Positions 9,964-21,282 of a DNA stretch of 64,000 bases are shown here, piece by piece. The stretch spans positions 15,172,568 through 15,236,567 of the forward strand of contig CM020618.1 of assembly GCA_009829735.1 (NCBI GenBank). Direction: 5' to 3'. The notes beneath the pieces were generated by a model, which worked only from the letters and a program-made list of their open reading frames with translations, searched no databases and had not been told where the DNA came from. The DNA comes from Pyropia yezoensis. Lineage: Eukaryota; Rhodophyta; Bangiophyceae; Bangiales; Bangiaceae. The position numbers were made by a program, and so were the translations under genes. The stretch's first letter is position 1. The number at the start of each line of letters is the position of its first letter.

Positions 9964-10286
9964 TTAGCTGACGCCCCCGCTGTCGTGAAGGACCACGGGC
10001 GCCACACAAAGGGCCCCCTCCTCAGCAGTGACCACACAGGGAGCGACGCCCCCAGCCACCTCCGCTGGTGCGTCTGGGCTCTCAGTGGCCCGTGCCGCTG
10101 CTACCGACGCTGTCGCCGTCGCCCCTGTCGCCTCCGCCTCTGCAGCCGCGCGCCTCTCCGCCCGGAAGACTTTGTATCGCTCTTTTTTTGCAGCCTCCTC
10201 CTCTGTAAATGCGGTATCGGCCGCCGCCTGCCGCTCCGCCCGACCACCGGGGGCGTACATGTAGCGATAGTAGCCGTACGAGGCGC
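9964..10286 (-). CDS. last exon of a small protein, possibly ATP synthase subunit e-like
   Basis: The coding part reads ASYGYYRYMYAPGGRAERQA, then an acidic/Ala-rich helix with AAKKERYKVFRAERR, and ends with a TAA at 9964. No in-frame ATG precedes it: a TGA lies just upstream, so the segment needs an upstream exon. A good acceptor (TTTTCTTCAG, after a pyrimidine tract) ends at 10287, giving an exon that begins GCGCCTCG. The GASYG segment followed by a Tyr/Arg stretch resembles the GxxxG membrane helix and basic stretch of mitochondrial ATP synthase subunit e, but the similarity is short and I could not find the first exon. Alternative: any small membrane protein with a coiled-coil tail. Confidence 0.3.
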
Positions 10287-10655
10287 CTGAAGAAAAGGCG
10301 GAAGAGTAAGCCGCCCAGCCAATGGCCACAGATCATTTCGTATTCATCAAGCGGATGTGGAAAGCAAAGGAGGTAACGGGGTGGTGAGATGCAATGGGAG
10401 TGTGTGGATTGGGGGAGGTGGGGGGGGGACGCCGCAGAGAGGTACAACTGTCACAGCGGGAGAAAGGCTGCGGAGAGCTTCGTCCCCCGTTCGGCGTGAG
10501 GTGGTTTCATATTCTTCCAGAATCTCAAAGCAAGTAAAGAGGGAGTCAACAAATATTAAACGACTTGGCTCGCAATACCTCCTCAATCGTTTTTTCTTCA
10601 TCAAAAGGTTCATTGACATTGCGTTCGCACACAGTATGGCTGATTTCTACATTCA

Positions 10656-10785
10656 GTCCACCAGACTTCAGTCCACCAGACTTTAGACCACCACACTTTG
10701 GTCCACCACACTTTGGTCCACCACACTTTAATCCACCAGACTTTACCAGACTGTTGTCCACCAGACTGTAGTCCACCAGAACGCG
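10656..10785. repeat. 15-bp tandem repeat
   Basis: Eight units of GTCCACCAGACTTTA and close variants: six contiguous units at 10656-10745 and two more at 10756-10785 after a ten-base break. The unit is divisible by three, so frames on both strands stay open as five-residue repeats; I do not call a gene from it. Confidence 0.8.
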
Positions 10786-13144
10786 TCCAACAGGGTGGAC
10801 CTACGCAGGCACTCTTTCGCCTCGTGCAGTACTGTATACAGTGCATGTATTGGCGGCCACCTCTCTGTCGTTGCGACAGATGGGGTTCTGCTGTGGGGCA
10901 CACCGCGCGATTGCGTTCCCTGTAGACGACTTGGCAGGGAAGTCTGGGTGTCTGAGACGACGATGGACCGCAATGCGCTGCAGCACATTGCGGACACCTT
11001 TCACTTCGTAGCACCCTGCCCTCTACCCGCAAACACCGTCTGCGGTGCATCCTGGGCCACCGTTCCCGCCACGGTCAGTCACAGCCCACCGTCTGCTTCA
11101 GCCGCCGTCGCGCTACCTGCCGGAGAGCACCGTCAGTGGGTCCACCACCCACTTTGCATTGCGGGCGCGGCGGTCGCGACCAAGGCAAGAGCCCGGACCC
11201 GCTTTCCTGATGAACGGGGCGTCCTGCAGCATGCCGAGGTCATGTCTTCCAGGCCACGGGAGCGCCTGGGATTCCTTTGACAGGCAACAGACTATATATG
11301 CCGCTGTCAGTGATCTGTCACAATGCTGTTGCAACCGCGCCATGTTGCCTGGCCTTGTGCCGCGGACATCACACCGCCGCCTCCGTGACGTTCAGCGGTT
11401 GGACCGATGTACCTGGCCACACCCCAGCCGACAAGTGGTGCACCGTGTTGCCAGCGTGTCGCCAGTAGCGGATCAAGTGCCCCCATGTGTGTCAAGGCGG
11501 AACGGAAACGACAACGAAGAGGGTCAGGACACGTCCAGGACGCGACGGGGCTGGCAGAGGCGTCATTGCCGAGAACGCGTCGTACTGTACGGGACATCTA
11601 TATATCGAAAACGAAAACGAATCTGCACAACAAACAGACATACTTCAATATTGGTTTTAATAGGGTGATTTACAATACAGATACTTAAATTATATTGTAA
11701 TTAAATAATCTGTTGTTTTTTTGGTGGATAATAGGCTTCACTTTGCTGCTGGGACGCGTGGAGCGCCCCCCTCACCTCGTCGCCCAGACACTGCGCTCTA
11801 CACCTGCTCGCTCCTCAAATTCTCGTTGCTGACCTTCTTGCCGCCTAGGACGGTGCTGTAGGCGGCGATGGGTCGGCTGCGACTCTCGGCGTGTCGTAGC
11901 AACAGCGACAGAGCCAGTGGCCGTAGCAGTCATGGCAGTAGCGTTCCTCAGGGCCGCACCGATCCCCCGATCGTACTTGGCGCGTGATAGCATCAGAGTG
12001 GGAGGGTCGGCGGCCAGGGCGGCGACGAGGAAGTCTGTGGCGTCAGCGACAGCAGGGGTGACACAAGTGGCAGCGTCCGCACGTGCGATGGACCGCCGCG
12101 CAGCGCCAGTCCTTCCGTGCTGCTCCGTGGCGGTTCGGGGTCACTATTGAGATGAAGAGAAGGACAAGGGGCAGAAGGGAGAAGGGGGGGGGAGGGGAGG
12201 GGGGCTCACCCAGCACTTCGTTCAAGAACCCAATAAAAAAATGGGAAGGGCCGTATGATGAATCTACAGTTACTATTGATTAATTTCATCAATTTTAGGT
12301 TATCGACTATTTGGGGGCCAACCATGACTTGAAGACTACTGGCCAATCATGTCCCACACCCATGAACATGTTAGAGATTTCGATGGGGCATCCAAGCAAC
12401 GGTGGCAGTCAGACAGCCGGGGGAAGGGGAGGGGGGTGCCGGCTCCAGCCAATGGCGGGGCTGCTGGGAAGGAGAGGGGGCTGGGGTGATCGACAGATAG
12501 GGAGTGCCAGTCAGACAGTCAGAAACTCAGACTGTGCCCCCATCCGGCAGACAGTTCAACGGCGGCGTGGCCCTGCTGCCACGATCCCCTTCCCACGGGT
12601 GGCACCCGCGCGCCCAGCTGCGCGCGGTCGCTGTGGAGGGGCGAGGCATGCCACACACCCCTGGTGTAGGGCTGGGGGGGAACGGTGCCAGGGGTGGAGG
12701 AACCCCGGCTGCAGCCCGCTGCGGCACAGCGCGCGGGGGAACCTGACTGCGCTCCTTGCAGCAGGAGGCGCGCTGCGGTTGATCCCCGCCGCCACCCTAC
12801 CCCACCCCACCCCACCCCCTCCCCCCCCCTCCCATTCTCCGCGCCGCGCTCCTACCCCGCCCGCCCGCGGCTTCCGCCGCCGCCGCCGGCGGTGGCAGTG
12901 TCGGCGGCGACGGGCAGGGCCCTTGCGCGGCAGCGGCGCGTGGCACGGGCGCTGCCGACAGACAGGGGGCCGTTGTGCGACCCCTCGTCCCCCCCCCCCC
13001 CCCCCCCCCCCCTCCCCTGTATCTTGCCTCCTTTCAAGGCGTGGTCTCAACTGGCCGCCCCCCCCCCGTGTCCCTGGCACTGGCAGCGGCGGGCGGTCGC
13101 TGCCCGCCACCCCCCCCCCCCCCCCCCCCCCTTCACCACACCGA
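10786..13144. other. gene-poor interval with an AT-rich island
   Basis: No gene is recognised. 11590-11745 is strikingly AT-rich for this genome, with runs such as TTAAATTATATTGTAATTAA. On the minus strand a frame is open from 12144 to 11772 and reads with a normal residue mix (VADATDFLVAALAADPPT, then LMLSRAKYDRGIGAALRN), so an exon could be there, but I see no family and no clear splice signals. 12,400-13,140 is the leader region of the next gene and holds two long C tracts. Confidence 0.35.
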
Positions 13145-14099
13145 ATGGCATCTCGGGCGCCAGTGGGGAGCGCCGCCGCCGCCGCCGCCGCCCCCGCCGA
13201 CGCGGGGCGCCGCGCGTCGCACGCGCCGCTGCTGCGACGCCGGTCGGGCCGCCGCGCCACCCTGCCGGCGGCCGGTGGGGCGGACCGCGCGGCGGCGGCG
13301 GCAGGCGGGAGTCCATCCTCCGCGACCCCCGCCCCCGCAGACGACCCCGCGGCGGCCGCCGCGCCGGTGGCCGACGCGTCGTGGGCGCCCGACGACGACG
13401 GCGGGCCGTCGGGCGGCAGCGCCGCCGCGTTTGGCTCCCGCCGCTCCTTCCGGGTGCGCCGCCGTTCCGCCGCGGCGGCGGCGGGCAAGGGGAGGGGGAG
13501 GGGGCGGGACGGAGGGGGCGGGGAGGCTGGCGGCGGTGGCCGTGGGGGGGGGGCGGGGGGGGGCGGCGGCGCCGACGGCGGTGGCGGCGGCGGCGGTGGC
13601 AGCGGGAGCAGCAGCAGGGGTGGTGGTGGTGGCGGCGGCGGCGACAGGGGCAGTCCCGGCGGTGGGGGGGGGGGCAGCGGCAGCCGGCCGACGGCGCCCA
13701 AGGGTGCGGCCATGGCCACGACCGTGGCGGGGGGGGCGGCCAAGGCGGGCGGCGCGCCGGGCGCGGCGGCGGCGCCCGCGGCGCACGCGCCCCTGCTTGC
13801 CCGCGCCATTGACCGCAGCCGCATGGCGCTGGGCACCCTCCGGGACGCCCTCCGCTCCGACCCGCCGCCGCCGTCGCGGGCCAATGCGGGCCGCGACCCT
13901 GGCGGCGACACGGCCCGCGGCGACGCGCCGGTGGGGGGGGGGGGGGGGGCGGCCGCTGCCCGCAAGCCGTCGCCGTCGTCGTTGCCGTCGCCGGCGCCGG
14001 CGCCTCCCGCACCGCCACCCCCGCCCATGCCCCAGGTGCAGCCGCGAATAGAGGGAGGTGTCGTCGCTCGGGCGCCGCCGGTCGAGGCTGCCGCCGCCG

Positions 14100-14133
<34 letters not shown>

Positions 14134-17000
14134 TGCCGCCGTCGCCGCCGTCGCCGCGCCCCCCCCATCCGTGGTGGCGCCGCCACCGATTCGGCGGCCG
14201 GCCGGCAGCGGCGGGGTGGGAGCCGCCCCCCCGCCCGCGGCGCACGCTGGCGGGGACCCCACCCCGCCGCCCCGTGTTGGGGCGGCGGTGGCAGCGGCGG
14301 TGCCGCCGCCGCCGGCGGCTGCCGCCGCGTCTGTGCGACCAACGCCAGCCCGCGGGCGGCAGCCCCCGCCAGGGGTTGTCGTGACGGCGCGCGGGGGGGG
14401 GGGCACCGACGTGTCGGCGGTGGAGGTGGTGCGGCTGGCGGCGCTGCCGACTCGGCCGGCTGCCGGTGGCGCCTCTGTCGACAGCGTCGGCGTTGGCAGT
14501 GATGGGATTGCTGCGGGTGGGGCCGACGGCGGCAGTGGCCATGTCCCTGTTGGCGGCGGCGGCGGCGGGGGGATGGGGGGGGGGGGGGGTGGCTGCGGCG
14601 GTGTCACTGCCGGGCATCACGAGTCCCGTGCCTACGTCCCCCTCTACAACGGGTGCCACTCTGCCGCGGTCGGCCGCCGCCCCAACGGGGGACTCAGCAG
14701 CCGCCATTGCGGGCACCACACCAGCCGCCTCGTTGGCTGGGTCGGCGCCGTCTGGCGGTGCCCCCGCTGTGGCAATGTCCGGCGGCGCCGAGCCCCGTCC
14801 TGACGGGCTGCCCCCAAAGGTGGCCGCCCTGCTTTCCTCCTCGCAGGATGGCGCCTTTGAGGCCGTGGCCGCCGATGGTGGCGCCCCTGCTGCTAGCGAG
14901 CCACCCGTCAATGCCGCCGCCGAGGCCCGACAGGAAGTACACCGCATGCGCATGCTCCGCGCCCTGACCGTCGCGGCGGAGCGGGCGGTCGCCGCCTCCC
15001 CAATCGGCGAGGCGGAGAGCACTAGCACGAGCAGCAATGGCGCGTTAACAGCCGAGCCGCCCGTGGAGGTTACTGGCATCGCAGCCGTCGTGGCTGGCGG
15101 AGTAGAGGGCGGGAGTCACGAAGGGGACGAGGATGGGTCCTCCTCGGCGGGCCGCCGCCTGGTCGTACCCACCTCATCGGGGCGACCGCCAGCGATGGGC
15201 TCCCGACAGAGCAGCGGCAGCATCCAGCCGCCGTCTGCGTCTGCGTCCACCACATCCGTGCCGGGGAGTGCCCGCCGCTTGTCCCGTGGGCCCGCCACCG
15301 GCGACGGCGCGAGCAGCGTGGCGGACGACATCTTTTTTGACTCGGCCGCTACACGCAGCAGAATGCCGCGGAGCTCGGCGGGCAGCACGTCCTCTCGGCC
15401 ACGGCGGTCCACGCGGCGGGCGCCACGGCCGATCAACCTCAAGCCTACGACGCTGGCCGAGGCCAAGGTGGCGCTCAAGGAGGCCAATGAGGAGGTGATT
15501 GCCGCGCGCGCCGACACGGCTAGTGTGGAGGTGGAGCGGGACACGGCGCTGAGCCGGGCCAAGGCCACCAAGGAGGCGCTTGCGGCGGCCAATCGGACCC
15601 TCGAGAGCCGCTACCTCCCAAAGGAGCACGAGCTGACGGTAGAGGACATGTCGACGCGCCTCCGTGCGGCCCGCCGCCGGACGGCCGACGCGGTGGATTC
15701 CATGCGCGCTTCCCGGGCAGACTTGATGGCCGTCCGCGGAGCGTACGCCGACGAGGAGGGCGCCCATAAGGACACCAAGCAGCGCCTCGAGGAGGCTGAG
15801 GCCGAAGCCAGCCGCCTAGGCACCGAGCTGGCGGCCACGTCCACGACGCTTGAGGAGGAGCGAGCCATCCACAAGGATGCGCTGGCGCTGGTCCGTACCG
15901 CCGAGGCTTCGGCGGCCCGTTGGGAAGCCGAGGCCCGTGTCACGGCCACCCGGGAGGCGGCGCTGGCCAAGGACAAGGTGCGGCTGGAGGCGTCGATCGC
16001 CGCCACCACCGCGGCGCTGGCGACGACCGAGTCGCGGCTGACCCAACAGACCGCTGCCACCGACGCGGCGGCGGCCGAGGCCACCGCTGAGCACGACCGA
16101 GCCGAAGCGCTGGCCGCGGAGCTCGCGACCACCCGCCGCGACGCGGCGGCCACCCAAACCCGCCTCTCCGAGGCGGCTGCCGCCGCCCGCGCCGACGCGA
16201 CGGCCGCCACCGCCCGCGCGAACGCCGCGGAGCGCACCGCCGCGCGCGTCTCGGCCGACCGCGATGGCATCGCGGTGCGGCTTGTCGCCGCCGAGGACGC
16301 GCTTGGGGTGGCGGAGGAGGCGGCCCGCGCGGCCGAGGCCGAGGCGGCCAGCCTCCGCACCCGCGTCGGCCGCGCCCGCGACGCTGCCGCAGCGGCACGA
16401 CAAGAGACGGACGCCGCCCGCGTGGCGGCATCGCGCGCGACGGAGCGGGCTGACACGGCGGCCGCCGCGACGCGCGCCGCCGAGACGCGGCTCGAGTCTG
16501 CCCGCCGGGAGGCCACCACCCTCCGCCGCCGCGTGGCCGACGCAGAGGCCGCGGCGGGCCGAGCCAAGGACGCCGAGGCCTCCCTCCGCACGCGGCTGCA
16601 CCGCAACGAGGAGCTGGCGCGGGACGTGGCGCTCAAGCGCACCGTCCTCCAGCGCCGCATTGACGAGATGCACCCGACGCGGTCACCGTCGGCAGTCAGC
16701 ACCGCCGCGGTGGTGCGGCTGGGGGTGGACAAGCCCGCGTCCCGCGTGTCGGGCGTCGCCCGGCGGGCGGCGGGGAGCGGCAGTACCAGCCCGTCGGCAC
16801 CGGGAGGCGGGGGGGGGCTCTCCCCGGGCATCGCCACCTCGCGGCGGCTGTCGAGCACCACCGGCCTCCCGTCGCGGTCGCCGTCCCAGTCGCCGGCGCC
16901 GTCGACGCCCGCCACCTCCCCGCCGCCGCTGAGGCGGCGGGCCACCCAGAGCCCGGGCTCCGCGGCCGATGGGCGCGCAGAGGGGGGCGACCAGCCATAG
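13145..17000 (+). CDS. large Ala-rich coiled-coil protein, one homopolymer frameshift
   Basis: The frame from ATG 13145 (MASRAPVGSAAAAAAAPADA) and the frame that ends at 17000 join if one G is removed from the 15-G run at 14575-14589, which gives 1,284 residues with no other break. Layout: residues about 1-480 are Gly/Ala/Pro low complexity with basic patches; about 480-760 are Ser/Thr-rich with a basic stretch RPRRSTRRAPRP; then about 400 residues of continuous coiled coil (for example KVALKEANEEVIAARADTA and KQRLEEAEAEASRLGTELA); last comes a Ser/Pro-rich tail with LSSTTGLPSRSPSQSP. I recognise no enzyme domain. Long coiled coils of this kind occur in cytoskeletal, centrosomal, nuclear-lamina-like and tethering proteins. 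Function unknown. Confidence 0.7.
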
Positions 17001-17896
17001 CCGTAGACCCCCCTCCATGAGCGGATCGCCGAGCGGCCCTTCCAAACAACGTCAACCCCCTGTTGTTGTGGTTTTCTGTGCACCCTCCACCATTTTCTTC
17101 CTTGCCCGTGTTGTTTGTCGTTGTTAATGGCCTGACGGTGACTATTTACTTGCTGTACCGCTTGGATGCATCCCCTCATTTTACGCCCCGTGGCTAGCGT
17201 GCGTGTCGGCATCGCGCCGCTGCGGCGTGGCCCCGCGGTATGCGCCGCCCGTGTACTTGATGCGACGGAGCGGACCTCCCGCGCCACCTCACATCCGTAT
17301 GCCGACTAAGGGTGTCGGCCGGCCCATGGCTGAGCCGTCCTGCTACCGGCAGCGGTCGGCCAGCCAACGGCGCTAAACAGCTGCACCCCGCACTCGTGTA
17401 AGTGGGTATGCCTAAGTGAGCCCAACGGACAGGGCCACCATCGAGACCGCTGGCCCACCCCGGACCTCTCTCGAGCTGGGGTCAACACCCCTACGCGTAC
17501 AGTAGATAGGAAACATGGCGACTGGCCACGGCGCGCGCGCGCCGAGACTGTCACGGGAGGTGGTGGATGTGTACGTGGCACGCTGCTGCGTGCAGCTGCC
17601 GCCAGGGACACGAGACCCAGCATGCACAGTGGGGGGAGGGACTGCCGCGCAAGCTGCCCGCTGCGCATAGGCGCGCGTCCGTCGGACGGTCGCCGCCCCA
17701 GGCAGCAATGGCTGGGCACACCACCGCAGACAGTGAAGAGGAGGCGTGGGGAAAAACAGAAGCAGCGCACCTATGTAACAACGAGCGACCGGCCGCAGGG
17801 CCGAGTGCCGCAAACAGTCAACCCCACTCATGCCCCTCAGGCCACCCGACTAGAGCACGCGCCCACCACCCTCTTGGCGCCACCTTTCCCGATGCC
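17001..17896. other. intergenic between two unknown genes
   Basis: No gene is recognised. It holds the 3' flank of the coiled-coil gene and, convergent, that of the serine-rich gene. C-rich tracts of 18 or more bases lie near 17950 inside the end of the next gene. Confidence 0.4.
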
Positions 17897-19696
17897 TTAC
17901 CCCCCCTGTGGCGTCGGGCCTACCGCCCTCTCATGTGCCATATCGTCCGCTCCCCCCCCCCCCCCCCCCTCGTCTTCCCCCCCCCGGAGCGTCACGACCA
18001 TCTCCCGCGTGCGGCACGGACTCCCCGACCGCGCCCGCGCACACCGCTCCGCAATGCTCACGTGCACCGGCGTCAGGCGGTCCTCGCCCACGACGGGCAT
18101 CACCTCCAGCACCACCGGCCGGCGGCCACACGACAGGCGGCGGTAGCGCACCCGCGGAGAGCACTCGAGGCGGGCGGCATAGTGGTCCCCCGCCTGGCGG
18201 GCAGTGCTCAGGTCGGTGATGGAGCCGTGCGCCAGCTCCCGGCGGTCGACGCCCCCGCCGTCAGAGTTGACCGGGCACTCGTCTGAACGACCCACTAGCG
18301 GCGGCGAGCCTCCTCGCAGATCTGCAGCCACGGGCGGCGACGCGGCAAGCGAGCTCCCGTCGCTGATGCCGCCTTCATCACTGCTCTGTCGGCTGGCCAC
18401 GTCGCCAGTAGTGTGTAGCGTCAGCCCGACCCGACGGTGGCTGCGCCGCCGTTGCAGCGCAGAGATCGAGCCGGAGTGGCTGTGGGGATGAGCCGCAGAC
18501 GCAATTCCGCCACTACCGCTGCCACCGCCGCCACCACCGCCGCCGCCACTGCTGCCCACAGCAGTGACTGGTGGCAAACCCATCATGGTCGCCCGCAGCA
18601 TCGCCGGGGCGATGGCAGAACGGGAGCGCCCCGAGCCCCCCAGCTCGCCTTCGACCAAGCCCACATCGAGCGACGCGGGACGGCTCCCCTGGGTGCCGTT
18701 GGCCATTCGCACCAGGCTGCGGCCACGGGATAGGAGCGCCACCCCTGACGACGATGACATGGCAGCCGCCCTGACCGGCCGGCCGCGGCTGATCGAGCGG
18801 TACCTCCGCCGGGCGGCCCGCTCCTGTTCCAGATTGGCGGCACCCAAGGCGCCATCGTCACCACCGTCACCACAGGCTGCAGGGGCACTGCTGCGGCAAC
18901 CGGTGGCGCCAACCACATCAGGGCTCGCGTCCACAAGGACGCTAAGCTCCACTGGCAACGCACTCGATGGTGCACTGGCAGTGTCCTCGTCCTCATTCAG
19001 GGACGGCAGCCGGGAGCAGCGCCCAGATCGGGAGATGGGCGCGGGCGCCAGGTACTCGGAAAAGGCCGTCGCCGCCCGCGACCCTGACGACGACCGCTGT
19101 GGCAGCCGAGAAATCTTTTCAAGTAGCGCTACCGATACAGACGGCGCCAGCGGCAGCCCAGAAACCGCCGGCAACGATGTCGATGAGGAAACCGAGGCCG
19201 GGGGGCTGGCCAGGGAGGCGGGTAGAACCAGGTCGTCTTCCCGCTGAAACGCCTCGGCAATGGCGTCGGCCTGTTGCTGCGCCGCTGCGCACTCGTCATC
19301 CCACAGCAATGCCGACGAGCAGGGCCGCGGGGAGACTGGGTCCGACGAGAGGTTCATGGACATATCCACGCGCAGCAGCAGCTGCGTGTCATGGACGGGA
19401 AGGTCCAAGTATTGCAAGTCGCCGCCGCCGTCGGGGCCCATCACACACCCAGCGTCGGGCACCGGCACCACCCCGTCGGCCGCGTTACCATGGTCTACGG
19501 GTGGCGATAAAGGCGCAACGACCCGCGGACGTTCGGCCAGGGCAGTCACAAACCGCCTGCGCGCACCGTCACCGTCCTTGGCAGCAGTGCTGCCGTCCGC
19601 GACATCGGTGGCGACCGCCACCGCTACCGCCGTGCTCTCAGCGGCGACCGCCGATGCGGCAGATTGCGCCCGGCCCTGCACTCGCGCCACGTCCAT
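17897..19696 (-). CDS. serine-rich protein of unknown function
   Basis: A continuous 599-residue frame from ATG 19696 (MDVARVQGRAQSAA) to a stop at 17897. The frame extends seven codons further but without an ATG. The composition is Ser/Ala/Gly-rich with scattered basic-serine motifs such as RRRYRSISRGRPVRAA and ALLSRGRSLVRMANG, which resemble phosphorylation sites for basophilic kinases, and a Gly run near residue 405. A patch with acidic and aromatic character, DECAAAQQQADAIAEAFQRE, could be a short helix. Codon position bias is steady along its length and there is no internal break, which supports a real gene despite the lack of homology that I recognise. It faces the coiled-coil gene tail to tail. 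Confidence 0.55.
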   Translation of the reverse strand: MDVARVQGRAQSAASAVAAESTAVAVAVATDVADGSTAAKDGDGARRRFVTALAERPRVVAPLSPPVDHGNAADGVVPVPDAGCVMGPDGGGDLQYLDLPVHDTQLLLRVDMSMNLSSDPVSPRPCSSALLWDDECAAAQQQADAIAEAFQREDDLVLPASLASPPASVSSSTSLPAVSGLPLAPSVSVALLEKISRLPQRSSSGSRAATAFSEYLAPAPISRSGRCSRLPSLNEDEDTASAPSSALPVELSVLVDASPDVVGATGCRSSAPAACGDGGDDGALGAANLEQERAARRRYRSISRGRPVRAAAMSSSSGVALLSRGRSLVRMANGTQGSRPASLDVGLVEGELGGSGRSRSAIAPAMLRATMMGLPPVTAVGSSGGGGGGGGGSGSGGIASAAHPHSHSGSISALQRRRSHRRVGLTLHTTGDVASRQSSDEGGISDGSSLAASPPVAADLRGGSPPLVGRSDECPVNSDGGGVDRRELAHGSITDLSTARQAGDHYAARLECSPRVRYRRLSCGRRPVVLEVMPVVGEDRLTPVHVSIAERCARARSGSPCRTREMVVTLRGGEDEGGGGGGADDMAHERAVGPTPQGG

Positions 19697-20920
19697 AATG
19701 GGCCTGGACCGAGCCACCCACGAGGGACTCCCTCCCCACCGAGAGCAACCTCACAACACGACAGTGGCGGCGAGAGGGGTGACGACGACGGAAGCAAAAG
19801 GCGCTGGCGTCAATGCCGCCGTCCGACGCTACGAATCCCACGCGCAAAGCACCCCCACACCCCGGCCGTAAAGACAGTCTGCGAGGGGGGGGGGTGGGAG
19901 AGGTCTGCCCACCCCCAGCACCGAAAAAGAATCTGGCCCGCCGCAGCGTCATGCTGTCGCGCATGCCAGCGTAGAAAACTGACTGGGCGGCACGGCACGG
20001 CCCTGCGGGGCCGTGCGCAAGCGCCCGTACGAAGCACATGGGCCCAAAAGAGAGGTAGGAGAACAGCTGAACGAGCCCGAACGAGCGCCTCTCTCTCAAG
20101 GGAAGCGTTCGGCCGGCTCTCCGAAATACGGCAGCCTGCACGAGACGCAGCGGGAGGAGGTGGGCTGCCGACGAGTGACAGCATCGTTCGTTCAGGAGCG
20201 GGAACCGCACCACGACGGAGGCGTGTCAGCTGCAATGTCAACTTATCTGACAAATACAATACTGTCCCAGAACGAAAGCACCACCAAGTGCATAGAAGTC
20301 TTCTATGCACATATGAAATAAAATTTCTACTATTTAAAATGTCCAGACGCATGTGAGCAGCAAAAAATACGTGCAGGACGACTGCTGAGACATGAATTCT
20401 AAGTACGCCTTCCGCCTCCACCCCGCATCAGACACCCAGCGACGCCTGAAGCAAGGGGTCCGTTCACGCCCCGACTCCAGCATTCCTAACATGCTCATCC
20501 CAGAGCCTTAACTCACGCAGACCCTTACTGTCAAAAGGAGCGGCCCGCCGTCCAAGCGGGGGGTGCCGCCACGTACACCTAACAGGGAATTTCCCTTGCG
20601 GAAGGGGACTGAGAGCATGCCACGCGGGTGGGGTGATGCTTGGAGATACTGTCGAGCAGGTGGGGGGGTCTCACACGTCGGTGTTGCAAAAATCCAAGAA
20701 GACGTCTCGGGGCTGAGGGCAGAGGGAGCGCACAGCACATTAAGCGGCGATGCGGCTGGTCACCGAGAGGAAGTAACTATGCGGGCGCGCACAACGTGCG
20801 CCGGTATGTTTGCGGGTGACTCTAGCAGCGACTGTGAGCCATGAGTCAGTCTTCAGGGTGTCTACTTCGTGTAGTAAGTTGTGGCTTCGATGATCAACGG
20901 GCAAAACAAAAGTACCGCGC
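19697..20920. other. intergenic, one perfect palindrome
   Basis: No gene is recognised. At 20288-20310 lies a perfect 23-base palindrome (11-bp arms GTGCATAGAAG and its complement around a single T), just before a short AT-rich stretch. Confidence 0.45.
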
Positions 20921-21016
20921 AGGTCCCGCCGGGATGTCAACGCACCTTGAACCCGGGTCTGGAGATTCAGAGTCTCCCGTGCTTCGTGCCAATTACAACC
21001 ACTACACCACGGGACC
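20921..21016 (-). tRNA. tRNA-Gln(CTG) with D-loop and T-loop introns
   Basis: On the minus strand the acceptor stem GGTCCCG (21016-21010) pairs with CGGGACC (20928-20922), followed by T73. D stem GTGT/GCAC, anticodon stem GGAGA/TCTCC with loop CTCTGAA (anticodon CTG at 20970-20968) and T stem CCGGG/CCCGG are all perfect or G-U. The D loop has 21 bases instead of 8, an excess of 13 between about 20996 and 20983. The T loop has 18 instead of 7, an excess of 11 between about 20946 and 20935. The anticodon loop has none. Removing both excesses gives a normal 72-base tRNA-Gln. The mature parts are identical to those of the copy at 47250, while the inserts differ. Confidence 0.93.
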
Positions 21017-21282
21017 ACGTTCTTGATGAGCGAAAAATATAGTACTATATGTATAGACGTCTCAGAATGTTTCTAAGGCTGCGGCAGAGCTTTCGGGGCC
21101 CTCGCGACAACGCCCTCCTGTTCAGACACCTTCGCTGCTACGAAGGGCTCGAGTGGACAGCGTGTGGCAGCGACGACAGCTCGGTAGAAGATGGCACAGT
21201 CCTAAAGAAAGACATCCACAACACCTCCTATTCCCATGTCCATGCGCAGAGCTGATCATGTGCTCTTGTCCTCGTTGCCCTC

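Noticed and set aside
10656-10785. CRISPR-like or pentapeptide-repeat protein array
   Set aside because: The units are only 15 bases without spacers, and the translated pentads do not fit the A(D/N)LXX pattern.
12311-13144. Upstream extension of the coiled-coil frame
   Set aside because: It runs through C tracts and has no conserved character; the ATG at 13145 is the first that gives a continuous product.
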